Shown here: positions 1 to 7,592 of the stretch, in pieces
Numbering within the stretch: position 1 is the stretch's first letter
Layout of the letters: every line of letters starts with the position of its first letter
Translations under genes and position numbers: made by a program
The notes under the pieces: generated by a model
What the model was told of the DNA's origin: nothing
Databases searched by the model: none
The model's input: the letters and a program-made list of their open reading frames with translations, nothing else
Assembly (NCBI GenBank): GCA_902780175.1
Contig: CACZEU010000006.1
Span: 1-39,347, forward strand
DNA: 39,347 bases
Source of the DNA: an uncultured Bacteroidia bacterium
Lineage (GTDB): Bacteria; Bacteroidota; Bacteroidia; Bacteroidales; UBA932
Direction: 5' to 3'

Positions 1-245
1 CCGATCGGGATATTCGGCTCCCACTCCGGTATAGGGAAGAGGCTGACGCCGCAGCAGTTCTCCGTCGGCCCGTAACCGTTGACGATGGTGTAGGACAGAC
101 TGGACGGATCCACTGCAGGCAGTTTCTCGCCACCCATCACAAGCATCCGCAGGGTCTTCATGTTCGGATAATTCAGAAGGAACTGGACCCCGACCTGGGT
201 CGTCAGCAGCAGCGCTGTGATCCCGGCCTCGTCGAAATAGTCCGC
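1..245 (-). other. Fragment of an NRPS adenylation domain
   Basis: Read on the minus strand, this stretch encodes about 80 residues of an AMP-binding adenylation domain covering the A4 to A6 region: an AGITALLLTTQ segment, MGGEKL, the A5-type NGYGPTE motif and a PNIPIG segment just before the window edge. Such domains select and activate the amino acid in nonribosomal peptide synthesis. Nothing else of a synthetase is visible because the window ends. It is joined in frame to rmuC and probably does not belong to that gene. The substrate cannot be predicted from so short a piece. Confidence 0.75.
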
Positions 246-992
246 CAGCGCACTCAGGGAAACCTTGGAATCTATCAGCACGTCGGTATCATCGGGGAAA
301 TGCAGGGCGAAGTCGGGACGAAGGCGGCGGCCGGTCTCCTCGTTCTCAAGCAGGTTGCCGTCCTTGTCGCGGAGCCAGAATTCCGAATCGTAATCGTGCC
401 CGGGACGCAGCCCCTCCTCCTTCAGGATGTTTTCCAGAACGGTCTCTCCGAATATACCCTGCATCTTGTTCTTGCCCTTGAGGGCATTGGCAAGGTTCTC
501 TGCCTTGGAACCTATGGATTCGGTCTGCTGACGGAGATTCTTGACGGTTTCTTCGAACTGGGTCCTTATGGATGTGGTTCCCTCGGTATGGGCCTGGCGC
601 TGGGCGTCGAAAGCCTGCTTCATCGCAAGGATATCCTTGTCGAGGCCGCCGGTAAGGGTCTTCATCGTCTCTGCGGCTTCCTTGCGGAGGGATTCTTCGC
701 GCGCCTTCAAGGTCTTCTCGTTTTCGAGCGCAAGCGCCGTACGGGCTGCCTCTATGGCCTTCTCCTGGCTGGTCCTGAGCTCTTCGAGCGCCTTCGCGTG
801 CAGCGCCCTTTCGCTCTCCAGCAGCGCCCGGGCGCCCTCGGCCGCAGACTCGCTGCGGATGATTTCGGCGTCCTTGGCGGAAATGGCCGCATTGAAGCGC
901 GCACGCGCATTGGACGACGTTACGATCCAGATGATTACAAGCGCTACCAGCAGCAACGCGAAGGCAGCTATGACCACGGTGAGAGTATTCAT
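1..992 (-). pseudogene. rmuC: RmuC N-terminal part fused in frame to an NRPS adenylation-domain fragment (chimeric ORF, open at window edge)
   Basis: The ATG at 992 lies one base after the stop of the GH3 gene, and the frame stays open to base 1 (330 codons). Residues 1-245 look like RmuC, a membrane-anchored protein thought to limit DNA inversions: a transmembrane helix at 4-24, a long coiled coil at about 35-175, then the start of the nuclease-like core with GIFGETVLENIL, RRLRPDF and VLIDSKVSL. From about residue 250 the protein stops resembling RmuC and becomes a nonribosomal peptide synthetase adenylation domain (LVMGGEKL, NGYGPTEN, ending NIPIG). The last ~150 residues expected of RmuC are absent. 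I infer a join at about 234-260, either misassembly or deletion; a natural fusion of these two families makes little biochemical sense. The RmuC identity is firm; the intact protein is not represented here. Confidence 0.8.
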
Positions 993-993
993 G

Positions 994-3255
994 TTATCTA
1001 ACCTCTATAGGAGCAGTTATACGGATATCAGCTGAAGAAGAACCTACCAGGACCTTCCAGGTGCCCGGATCGACCACCCACTTGTGGGCATCTTCATCGA
1101 ATCGGGAGAATGCGCGGCGGGGCAGCGACATGGTTACTTTACCGCCCTCACCGGATGCAAGGGCGATCTTTTCGAAGCCGCGGAGCTCCTTGACGGGGCG
1201 CTCGACGCCTCCTGCAGGAGGGGCCAGGTAAAGCTGGACCACCTCGGCGCCGTCGGCATCTCCAACGTTGGCGATATCGACGCTGACCCTCAGGACCTCT
1301 TCCGTACCTTCATCGAGGCCGAAACTTCCGGCGCATGATACTGCCTTGCGGGAAAGCGCAAGACGGGAATAATCGAATTCGGTATAGCTCAGGCCGTGGC
1401 CGAAGGGGAATTGGACCGGAATAGCCTGGGTGTCGTACCAACGGTAACCGACGAATACTCCTTCGTCGTAATACTCCTGCCACCACTTCTCGCCATCGAC
1501 CCTGATACCGGGGAACTGACGTTCGGTCTTGAGGGGGCCGTCCGCAAGGGTGCGCGGCAAGGTGAAGGGAAGTTTTCCGGAAGGGTTGACGGCACCGGTG
1601 AGCACGTCGGCCAGCGCGTGGCCGGTCTCGGATCCGCCGTACCATCCCTGTACGATTGCAGCGACCTTGTCGGCCCAGGGCATTGCCACTGGCGAACCGG
1701 AAATGTTGACTACTACAAGCGAAGGAACCGCGGCGGCGAGAGCCTCGATGAGGCCATCCTGACCGTATGGAAGCACGATGTCTTCCTTGTCGGCGCTTTC
1801 GGTATCGTTGCCCTTGCTCTTGTTGAGACCGCCGATGAACACTACGGCGTCGGCGCCTTCCGCAGCCGCAAGGGCGTCATGCAGAAGCTGACCCGGACTG
1901 CGCGGGTCGCTGAGGTCCTGGCCGGTATCGACCTTGTTGTAGGAAGATGACGTATCGCCCACGTATCCCCTCTCCCAGATGACCTCGGCAGCGGGGAATG
2001 CCTCCTGCAGTGCCTCCAGAGGGGTGATTTCATACTTTGTCTTGAGGTTGGATGAGCCGCCGCCTACGACCATTTTCTTGACGGCGTTCTCCCCTATCAC
2101 CACCAGCTTGCCGCCTGCTGGAACCTTGAGGGGAAGCGTACCGTCGTTCTGCAGCAGCACGGTGCCGGCGGCTGCGATCCTGCGTGCGGCGGCATAATGC
2201 TCGGGAGAGTTGAAACTGCCGAAGTGAGGCACGCCGCTCATAGACGTACGGAATATGGTGCGGAGCACGCGGGCGGCCTTGTCGTCAAGTTCCTTGGTGC
2301 CGGCCCTGCCGTCGGCTATCCGCTCAAGGTACGGACGGGCAAGATGATAGTTGGAATAGCTGTCGGATGCGTTGCCGGAGAGTCCGTTGGTCCAGGTACC
2401 GTACTCCATGTCGAGGCCGTTGGTGATGGCCTCGTCGTCGTCCCTGCAGCCGCCCCAGTCGCTGATTACCACGCCGTCGAAGCCCCATTCGCCCTTGAGA
2501 ATGTCAACGAGGAGACGCTTGTTGTGGCAGTTGAACTGGCCGTTGTACAGGTTGTACGAGCCCATGATGGCCCAGGCGCCGCCCTCGCGGATGGCCGCCT
2601 CGAATGCGGGAAGGTAGATCTCATAAAGGGCGCGGTCGCCTACGACGGAATTGGTAGAGGTGCGCCGCGTCTCCTGGTTGTTGACGGCGAAATGCTTGAC
2701 GCATGCAGCAACGCCGTTCTCCTGGACGCCGCGCACGTAAGGCACCACCATCTGGCCGGCGAGGTAAGGGTCTTCTCCCATATACTCGAAATTGCGCCCG
2801 TTTAGCGGGGTGCGGCAGATGTTGACGCCGGGGCCAAGCAGTATGTCCTTCTTGCGGTAACGCGCCTCCTCGCCTATGCTGCGGCCGAACAGAAGGCTCA
2901 TTTCCCTGTCCCAGGTGGCGGCAAGGCAGGAAAGCGCCGGGAACGCGGTGCAGGAATCGTTGGTCCAGCCGGCCTGGTCCCACTCGTCCCACAAGACCTC
3001 CGGACGGATGCCGTGAGGGCCGTCGGTGCACCACACCTCGGGAATGCCGAGTCGGGGTACGCCGCGTGACGAAAACTTGGACTGGGCGTGCGTGAGAGCC
3101 ACTTTTTCCTCGGTGGTAAGGCGCGGGAGGGCGTCCGCGACGCGTTCTTCCACACTGCGGGTGACAGCGAGATAGACAGGACCGCCCTGCTTTACTCCGG
3201 CGGTGCAGGCGGCGAGAAGAAAAGCTGCCGCAAGCGCAAGGGATGTGTATTTCAT
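994..3255 (-). CDS. Glycoside hydrolase family 3 beta-glucosidase-like lipoprotein
   Basis: This is a secreted GH3 enzyme expected to remove terminal beta-linked sugars (glucose or xylose) from plant-derived oligosaccharides. I place the start at the ATG at 3255, four bases after the L,D-transpeptidase stop, because it gives a clean lipoprotein signal (LLAAC lipobox); a start at 3282 would overlap the upstream gene. The catalytic (alpha/beta)8 domain comes first, with the KHFAVNN segment and the nucleophile Asp in VVISDWGG at about residue 265-275. The second alpha/beta domain follows, and a fibronectin-III-like C-terminal domain (AEVVQLYLAPP to the end) completes the usual bacterial layout. 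At about 753 residues the length is normal. rmuC starts one base downstream. The exact sugar specificity cannot be read from the sequence. Confidence 0.9.
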   Translation of the reverse strand: MKYTSLALAAAFLLAACTAGVKQGGPVYLAVTRSVEERVADALPRLTTEEKVALTHAQSKFSSRGVPRLGIPEVWCTDGPHGIRPEVLWDEWDQAGWTNDSCTAFPALSCLAATWDREMSLLFGRSIGEEARYRKKDILLGPGVNICRTPLNGRNFEYMGEDPYLAGQMVVPYVRGVQENGVAACVKHFAVNNQETRRTSTNSVVGDRALYEIYLPAFEAAIREGGAWAIMGSYNLYNGQFNCHNKRLLVDILKGEWGFDGVVISDWGGCRDDDEAITNGLDMEYGTWTNGLSGNASDSYSNYHLARPYLERIADGRAGTKELDDKAARVLRTIFRTSMSGVPHFGSFNSPEHYAAARRIAAAGTVLLQNDGTLPLKVPAGGKLVVIGENAVKKMVVGGGSSNLKTKYEITPLEALQEAFPAAEVIWERGYVGDTSSSYNKVDTGQDLSDPRSPGQLLHDALAAAEGADAVVFIGGLNKSKGNDTESADKEDIVLPYGQDGLIEALAAAVPSLVVVNISGSPVAMPWADKVAAIVQGWYGGSETGHALADVLTGAVNPSGKLPFTLPRTLADGPLKTERQFPGIRVDGEKWWQEYYDEGVFVGYRWYDTQAIPVQFPFGHGLSYTEFDYSRLALSRKAVSCAGSFGLDEGTEEVLRVSVDIANVGDADGAEVVQLYLAPPAGGVERPVKELRGFEKIALASGEGGKVTMSLPRRAFSRFDEDAHKWVVDPGTWKVLVGSSSADIRITAPIEVR

Positions 3256-3259
3256 ATGT

Positions 3260-3763
3260 TTATTCTGCTGCTTCAACTTCAACCGTATCGGGAAGGATGG
3301 TCACGACCGTTCCGACCTTGATCCTTTCCTTCAGATCCTTGATATCCTCGTTGGCAAGACGGATGCATCCTTCCGTAGCCCGCGTTCCGATCGACTCCGG
3401 CAGATGCGTACCGTGGATGCCGATATCGCGCCGCCCCGGGACGTCCAGGCGAAGGAACCACGGACCGTAAGCACCCTTCACCGGGCCCTTCCCGTCACCG
3501 AAATCGTGCGACAGGCTCCGCGAATTCAATATCTCATTGATCTGGAAACTCCCCTCCGGAGTCTTATGGTCCCCGGAACGGGTCTTATTGCCTATCCCCT
3601 TACCGCAGGCAATGCGATAAACCTTAATGGGAGTACCGTCCGCGGCATTGAGCGTCAAGGTGAAATTCTGCTTATCAACGACAATATACGGATCCGTCCT
3701 CTCCGCACCCTGCGGCGACGAAACGACAAACAAAAACGAAAACAACAGGCTCAGAAGCATCAT
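3260..3763 (-). CDS. L,D-transpeptidase (YkuD domain), exported
   Basis: The protein is a periplasmic L,D-transpeptidase-type enzyme, a family that forms 3-3 crosslinks in peptidoglycan or attaches proteins to it. The catalytic signature is complete: IHGTHLPESIG followed by ATEGCIRL, with the active-site Cys in GCIRL and the His in HGTH. The best start is the ATG at 3763, which begins a hydrophobic signal peptide (MMLLSLLFSFLFVVSS); the frame is open for 30 more codons upstream, but those would cross the promoter element at 3781-3788. The mature part is only the YkuD domain, without LysM or other substrate-binding modules. It ends four bases before the GH3 start, so the two are probably cotranscribed. 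Whether it crosslinks the wall or has another acyl acceptor is unknown. Confidence 0.88.
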   Translation of the reverse strand: MMLLSLLFSFLFVVSSPQGAERTDPYIVVDKQNFTLTLNAADGTPIKVYRIACGKGIGNKTRSGDHKTPEGSFQINEILNSRSLSHDFGDGKGPVKGAYGPWFLRLDVPGRRDIGIHGTHLPESIGTRATEGCIRLANEDIKDLKERIKVGTVVTILPDTVEVEAAE

Positions 3764-3780
3764 AACACAATCTTTTTCCA

Positions 3781-3788
3781 CAAATATA
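3781..3788 (-). promoter_or_regulatory. Bacteroidota-type -7 promoter element for the L,D-transpeptidase gene
   Basis: The minus strand reads TATATTTG, matching the TAnnTTTG -7 element recognised by the primary sigma factor of Bacteroidota, 17 bases before the chosen ATG at 3763. I see no well-spaced TTG upstream, so the call rests on the -7 element and its position. Confidence 0.45.
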
Positions 3789-3810
3789 ACAAGATTTTCC
3801 AACGTTGAAA

Positions 3811-3909
3811 GCTGCGGGAGGGCGGAAAGGTCTGGCCGACCTTGAAATTTCAAGCCGCAGGCGCAGAAATTTTGTAGTGGGAGGCCAGGCCTTTCCGTCC
3901 GGGAGCAGC
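3811..3909. repeat. Imperfect inverted-repeat element (about 99 bp) between divergent promoters
   Basis: Arms at 3811-3837 and 3883-3909 are reverse complements at about 21 of 27 positions; the inner 14 bases (3824-3837 against 3883-3896) match except one. Between them lies a perfect 14-bp palindrome, CTTGAAATTTCAAG, at 3841-3854. It could fold as a cruciform, be a small MITE-like remnant, or hold an operator for the flanking divergent genes. Confidence 0.45.
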
Positions 3910-3919
3910 GTTAAGACTA

Positions 3920-3949
3920 TTGTATATTCGGTACTTTTAGTTAAATTTG
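3920..3949 (+). promoter_or_regulatory. Bacteroidota-type promoter for the 3980 lipoprotein gene
   Basis: TTG at 3920-3922, a 19-base spacer and TAAATTTG at 3942-3949 fit the Bacteroidota -33/-7 consensus (TTTG, about 19 bases, TAnnTTTG). Transcription would start near 3955, about 25 bases before the ATG. No Shine-Dalgarno sequence precedes the start codon, as is usual in this phylum. Confidence 0.7.
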
Positions 3950-3979
3950 CGTGATACAGAAAACTAAAACGACAACAAT

Positions 3980-4900
3980 ATGAAACGTTCAGTCTTTTTC
4001 GCAATGCTCGCCGCAGCGCTCCTCCTCTCCTCCTGCGACCAGAAAGACCCCCAGAAACCCACCATCTCCTGGCCCAGCAACGAGAGCTTCCGCCAGATGG
4101 AACTAGCCCCCGGAGCCGACGGCGCCATCTCCCTCTCCGCCCCCACCGGATTCCAGACCATACTCCTCACGCTCAACCTGGATAACTACACCACGGTCGT
4201 CAACCAGTTCATCGACATCACCGCCAACAAAAGCTCATCCAAGAAAGGCGCAGTCCTCGACATAATCGACGACGCCAAAGCCGCAGACCTCATGGCCAGC
4301 CTCGGCGTATCCGCAGGCCCCAATCTCCGCGGCCGCACAATGGTCAGCATCAACCTCGTAGACCTCATCGACAGGCTCACCAAAGACCAGAACGTAGAAA
4401 ACAACCAGAAATTCGTCATCGACATCGACGTCACTGACATGGCAACCAAGAGCGCAAAGGCCACCGCTCAGTTCCACTTCACCTCCGCCCCCGAAATCAC
4501 CTGGGACGGCAAGACCACCTTCGAGCCGTTCGACCTCTCCGGCAACAGCGCACCCAAATTCAAAGTCAACGCCCCCGGCAAGATAGCCCAGCTCAAGATA
4601 ACCCTCGAAGACGGAGTCCCCGAAGCAAAAACCTTCATCAAGAAGACCACCACAGGCGGCGCCCTCACCATCGACCTCATCAATGACGCCAAGGCCGCCG
4701 AGTCCTTCAAGGGCTACTTCCCCGCCGGCAAAGACGTAGAAGGCAAGACCGACGTCACCCTCGACTTCGGCTTCCTCTTCGGCCTCACCGCCAAGAACTG
4801 GTCCGCCGGAATGAACATCTTCACCATCTACTGCAAAGACGCCAACGGCAAAACCGGCTCCATCCAGGCCAAATTCAACAACCCCGAAGAGACGGAATAA
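3980..4900 (+). CDS. Putative lipoprotein of unknown function with two similar domains
   Basis: I do not recognise a named family. The 306-residue product starts with a lipoprotein signal peptide and an LLSSC lipobox (Cys19), so it should be anchored in the outer or inner membrane. The mature part appears to be two beta-rich halves of about 130 residues: each opens with a similar segment (PTISWPS near 28, PEITWDG near 172), continues with a short TLNLDNYT- or KITLEDGV-like strand, and carries an INDAKAA/IDDAKAA segment, which suggests an internal duplication. It is a single-gene unit, with its own promoter upstream and a strong terminator downstream, divergent from the transpeptidase operon. 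Codons ending in C are strikingly dominant, suggesting good expression. Confidence 0.8.
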   Translation: MKRSVFFAMLAAALLLSSCDQKDPQKPTISWPSNESFRQMELAPGADGAISLSAPTGFQTILLTLNLDNYTTVVNQFIDITANKSSSKKGAVLDIIDDAKAADLMASLGVSAGPNLRGRTMVSINLVDLIDRLTKDQNVENNQKFVIDIDVTDMATKSAKATAQFHFTSAPEITWDGKTTFEPFDLSGNSAPKFKVNAPGKIAQLKITLEDGVPEAKTFIKKTTTGGALTIDLINDAKAAESFKGYFPAGKDVEGKTDVTLDFGFLFGLTAKNWSAGMNIFTIYCKDANGKTGSIQAKFNNPEETE

Positions 4901-4914
4901 TCTCTCACAGACAT

Positions 4915-4953
4915 AAAAAAGATGCCGGCTGCAACCCAGTCGGCATCTTTTTT
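4915..4953 (+). terminator. Intrinsic terminator after the 3980 lipoprotein gene
   Basis: A 13-bp perfect stem (AAAAAAGATGCCG with CGGCATCTTTTTT) extends by four more pairs, including one G-T, to a 5-base loop at 4932-4936, followed by a T run. The symmetric A and T tracts allow it to work in both directions. Confidence 0.9.
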
Positions 4954-5018
4954 ATACTCCAGCAGATGTTCGAGCGGAGTCAGACAATCTCCTGAAAAAC
5001 CGTGGCCGCCCCAGGCCG

Positions 5019-5178
5019 CTGCGAGTCAGTTGAAAAAGTAGGGGCGGCCCTCCGGAAACCTTTGGTCGCCCGTGACCATGAACGGGAGGGGCCCGCGCCG
5101 CAAGGCGTGGGAGGGGCGGAGGCCGTCAGGCCGGAGGGTTTCCGGAGGGCAGCCCCTACTTTTTCAACTGACTCGCAG
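5019..5178. repeat. 160-bp inverted-repeat element, MITE-like, downstream of gdhA
   Basis: The 42-base arms at 5019-5060 and 5137-5178 are reverse complements with a single mismatch (41/42), each starting at CTGCGAGTCAGTTGAAAAAG and running inward. The 76-base centre (5061-5136) is very GC-rich. Both strands can be read as a short peptide around SVEKVGAALRKP, which I take as an accident of the repeat and not a gene. No clear target-site duplication or transposase is present. It lies between two gene ends, so it may also end gdhA transcription. The near-perfect arms suggest a recently copied, non-autonomous intergenic element. Confidence 0.8.
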
Positions 5179-5200
5179 AAGGCAAACATCTGCGTCAAAA

Positions 5201-6544
5201 CTAAATGGTTCCCTGCTCCAGCATAGCAGTGGCGACCTTCATGAAGCCGGCGATATTGGCGCCCTTCACGTAGTCGATCGTGCCGTCCGGCTGAGTGCCG
5301 TACTTCACACACTGCTCGTGGATGGAATCCATAATGAAATGCAGCTTGGCATCGACCTCAGCCCCGCTCCAGCTGATATGGGAAGCGTTCTGGGTCATCT
5401 CCAGGCCGGAAGTGGCAACGCCGCCGGCGTTCACAGCCTTGCCGGGAGCGAAGAAAATGCCATTGTGCTGGAAGAAGTGGATGGCTCCGGGCTGGCAACC
5501 CATATTGGAGACCTCGCAGCAGCACCAGCAGCCGTTGGCCTTGAGTTCCTTAGCATCATCCTCTGAAAGCTCATTCTGGAAAGCACAAGGAAGAGCGATG
5601 TCGCACTTGACGCTCCAGGCCTTCTTGCCGGCAGTGAACTTGCAGGCTGCAGGGAACTTGTCGGACATATCCTGGACGCGGTTGCGGTTGGAAGCGCGCA
5701 TCACAAGCATATAGTCGATCATCTCGCGGGTGATACCGTCAGGGATCTCGCAGACGCCGTCGGGACCGGAAATGGCCACGACCTTCGCACCGAGCTCGGT
5801 AGCCTTGATGCAAGCGCCCCAGGCCACGTTGCCGAAGCCGGAAATGGCAACCTTGCAGCCCTTGATGTCCTTGCCAGCCTTATGCAGCAGGTTCTGAGTG
5901 AAATACAGAGCGCCGAAGCCGGTAGCCTCCGGACGGAGGATACTGCCGCCCCAGGTGGAGCCCTTGCCGGTCAGCACACCGGTATTGTACTCGCGGGCGA
6001 GCTTCTTGTACATACCATAAAGATAACCGATCTCACGTCCGCCTACACCGACGTCGCCGGCAGGGATATCCTGGTCGGGGCCGATGCACTGCCAGAGTTC
6101 AAGCATGAACGCCTGGCAGAAACGCATGATCTCATCGTTGCTCTTGCCGACGGGGTCGAAATCGGAACCACCCTTCGCACCGCCCATAGGGAGAGTGGTC
6201 AGAGCGTTCTTGAATGTCTGCTCGAAGCCGAGGAACTTGAGCATGGAAGGAGTGACGGCCTTGTGGAAGCGGAGGCCTCCCTTGTAGGGACCGATGGCGC
6301 TGTTGAACTGCACGCGGTAACCGGTGTTGGTCTGAACTTCGCCCTTGTCGTCAACCCAGGTGACGCGGAAGGTGAAGATACGGTCGGGTTCGACCATACG
6401 CTCCACGATCTTCGCCTGCTCGAACTCAGGATGCTGGTTGTACACGTCCTCGACGGACTCGAGAACTTCCTGCACTGCCTGGAGATACTCGTTCTCTCCG
6501 GGGTACTTGGCCCTCAGGCGGGCCATGATGTCTGTGGTTTTCAT
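5201..6544 (-). CDS. gdhA: NADP-specific glutamate dehydrogenase (hexameric class)
   Basis: The enzyme converts 2-oxoglutarate, ammonium and NADPH to glutamate in the cytoplasm and is the main ammonium-assimilation route in gut and rumen Bacteroidales. The 447-residue length is right for the hexameric family. Visible signatures are the Lys-containing glycine-rich motif LPMGGAKGGSDFDP (about residues 119-132), the DVGVGGREIGYLYG segment and the dinucleotide-binding region ISGFGNVAWG. It is the last gene of a same-strand run, 25 bases after korB, an apt neighbour because 2-oxoglutarate links the two. The 160-bp inverted repeat follows about 20 bases beyond its stop. The cofactor preference is from family resemblance. 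Confidence 0.95.
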   Translation of the reverse strand: MKTTDIMARLRAKYPGENEYLQAVQEVLESVEDVYNQHPEFEQAKIVERMVEPDRIFTFRVTWVDDKGEVQTNTGYRVQFNSAIGPYKGGLRFHKAVTPSMLKFLGFEQTFKNALTTLPMGGAKGGSDFDPVGKSNDEIMRFCQAFMLELWQCIGPDQDIPAGDVGVGGREIGYLYGMYKKLAREYNTGVLTGKGSTWGGSILRPEATGFGALYFTQNLLHKAGKDIKGCKVAISGFGNVAWGACIKATELGAKVVAISGPDGVCEIPDGITREMIDYMLVMRASNRNRVQDMSDKFPAACKFTAGKKAWSVKCDIALPCAFQNELSEDDAKELKANGCWCCCEVSNMGCQPGAIHFFQHNGIFFAPGKAVNAGGVATSGLEMTQNASHISWSGAEVDAKLHFIMDSIHEQCVKYGTQPDGTIDYVKGANIAGFMKVATAMLEQGTI

Positions 6545-6569
6545 TTTGTGTTAGTGGTATAAAAAAGGG

Positions 6570-7589
6570 TTATTCTACTTCCCAGGTGGAACCGCTGTGG
6601 AGCAGTTCGTCCACCGAATGGATCTTGGATGAACGCATGACGTCGCGGACCTGGTCGCGGACGCCGTCGTCGTAAGTTATGTCCTTGACGTCGCGGATGA
6701 CGCCGAGGGCTACAGGGTAATCGGGCCCCTTCATATCGGCAAGGGCCATATGGAGACCGATGTTGTCGATGGTGGCATCATGCACGAGGATGTCGTCGAG
6801 GGTGAATCCTCCCTGGCCGACGGTGACCACGCGGATCTTGCGGCCGTCGAACACCAGTCCCTTCTCCTTGTTCTTGCCGAACAGCATCTTCTCTCCCTGG
6901 CGGAGGACGATGGTACGCTCGGCGCGGACGGCAGGGTCGGAAATGGACTTGTGCGCTCCGTCGTTGAATATGACGCAGTTGGTGAGCATCTCCATCACCG
7001 AGCAGCCGTCATGAAGGGCCGCAGCGGTCATAATCTCCTCATTGAGGGCAAGCTCCACGTCCAGCGAACGGGCGAAGAAGGTGCCCTTGGCTCCGAGAAC
7101 CAGCGAACCGGGCGTGAAAGGATGCTCCACCGTGCCGTAGGGAGACGTCTTGGTGATGGCTCCGAACTTGGAGGTGGGAGAATACTGTCCCTTCGTCAGG
7201 CCGTAGATCTGGTTGTTGAAGAGGATGATGTTGATGTCGATGTTGCGGCGGATGGCGTGGATGAAATGGTTGCCGCCGATGGCGAGGGCGTCGCCGTCAC
7301 CGCAGGCCTGCCAGACAGTAAGCGTAGGATTGGCGACCTTGATGCCGGTGGAAACGGCCGTAGCCCTTCCGTGGATGCTGTGGAACCCGTAGGTGTCCAT
7401 ATAGTATGGGAGACGCGAGGAGCATCCAATACCGGATACCACCACGTAACGCTCTTTTTCGTAGCCGAGTGCCTGGCTTACCTTGGGAAGGGCCCTCTGG
7501 AGGGCTGCAAGGACGGCGTGGTCGCCGCATCCGGGGCACCAGCGGACCTCCTGGTCGGACTTGAAGTCTTTTGCTGTAAGATTTGCCAT
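6570..7589 (-). CDS. korB: 2-oxoacid (2-oxoglutarate):ferredoxin oxidoreductase, beta subunit
   Basis: This is the thiamine-pyrophosphate subunit that, with KorA, oxidatively decarboxylates 2-oxoglutarate (or carboxylates succinyl-CoA reductively) using ferredoxin. It shows the Cys cluster region WCPGCGDHAVL and GIGCSSRLPYY near the N terminus, expected to hold a 4Fe-4S centre, and the TPP motif ACGDGDALAIGGNHFIHA with the NNQIYGLTKGQ segment. The length of 339 residues is normal. It starts three bases after the korA stop and is followed by gdhA, so korA-korB-gdhA should be one transcript. Other 2-oxoacids cannot be fully excluded from the sequence. Confidence 0.93.
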   Translation of the reverse strand: MANLTAKDFKSDQEVRWCPGCGDHAVLAALQRALPKVSQALGYEKERYVVVSGIGCSSRLPYYMDTYGFHSIHGRATAVSTGIKVANPTLTVWQACGDGDALAIGGNHFIHAIRRNIDINIILFNNQIYGLTKGQYSPTSKFGAITKTSPYGTVEHPFTPGSLVLGAKGTFFARSLDVELALNEEIMTAAALHDGCSVMEMLTNCVIFNDGAHKSISDPAVRAERTIVLRQGEKMLFGKNKEKGLVFDGRKIRVVTVGQGGFTLDDILVHDATIDNIGLHMALADMKGPDYPVALGVIRDVKDITYDDGVRDQVRDVMRSSKIHSVDELLHSGSTWEVE

Positions 7590-7592
7590 GGT

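Noticed and set aside
4980-5312. Short proteins containing SVEKVGAALRKP read on both strands
   Set aside because: They come from the two arms of the inverted repeat at 5019-5178 and overlap the gdhA end; such peptides are typical over-annotations of intergenic repeats.
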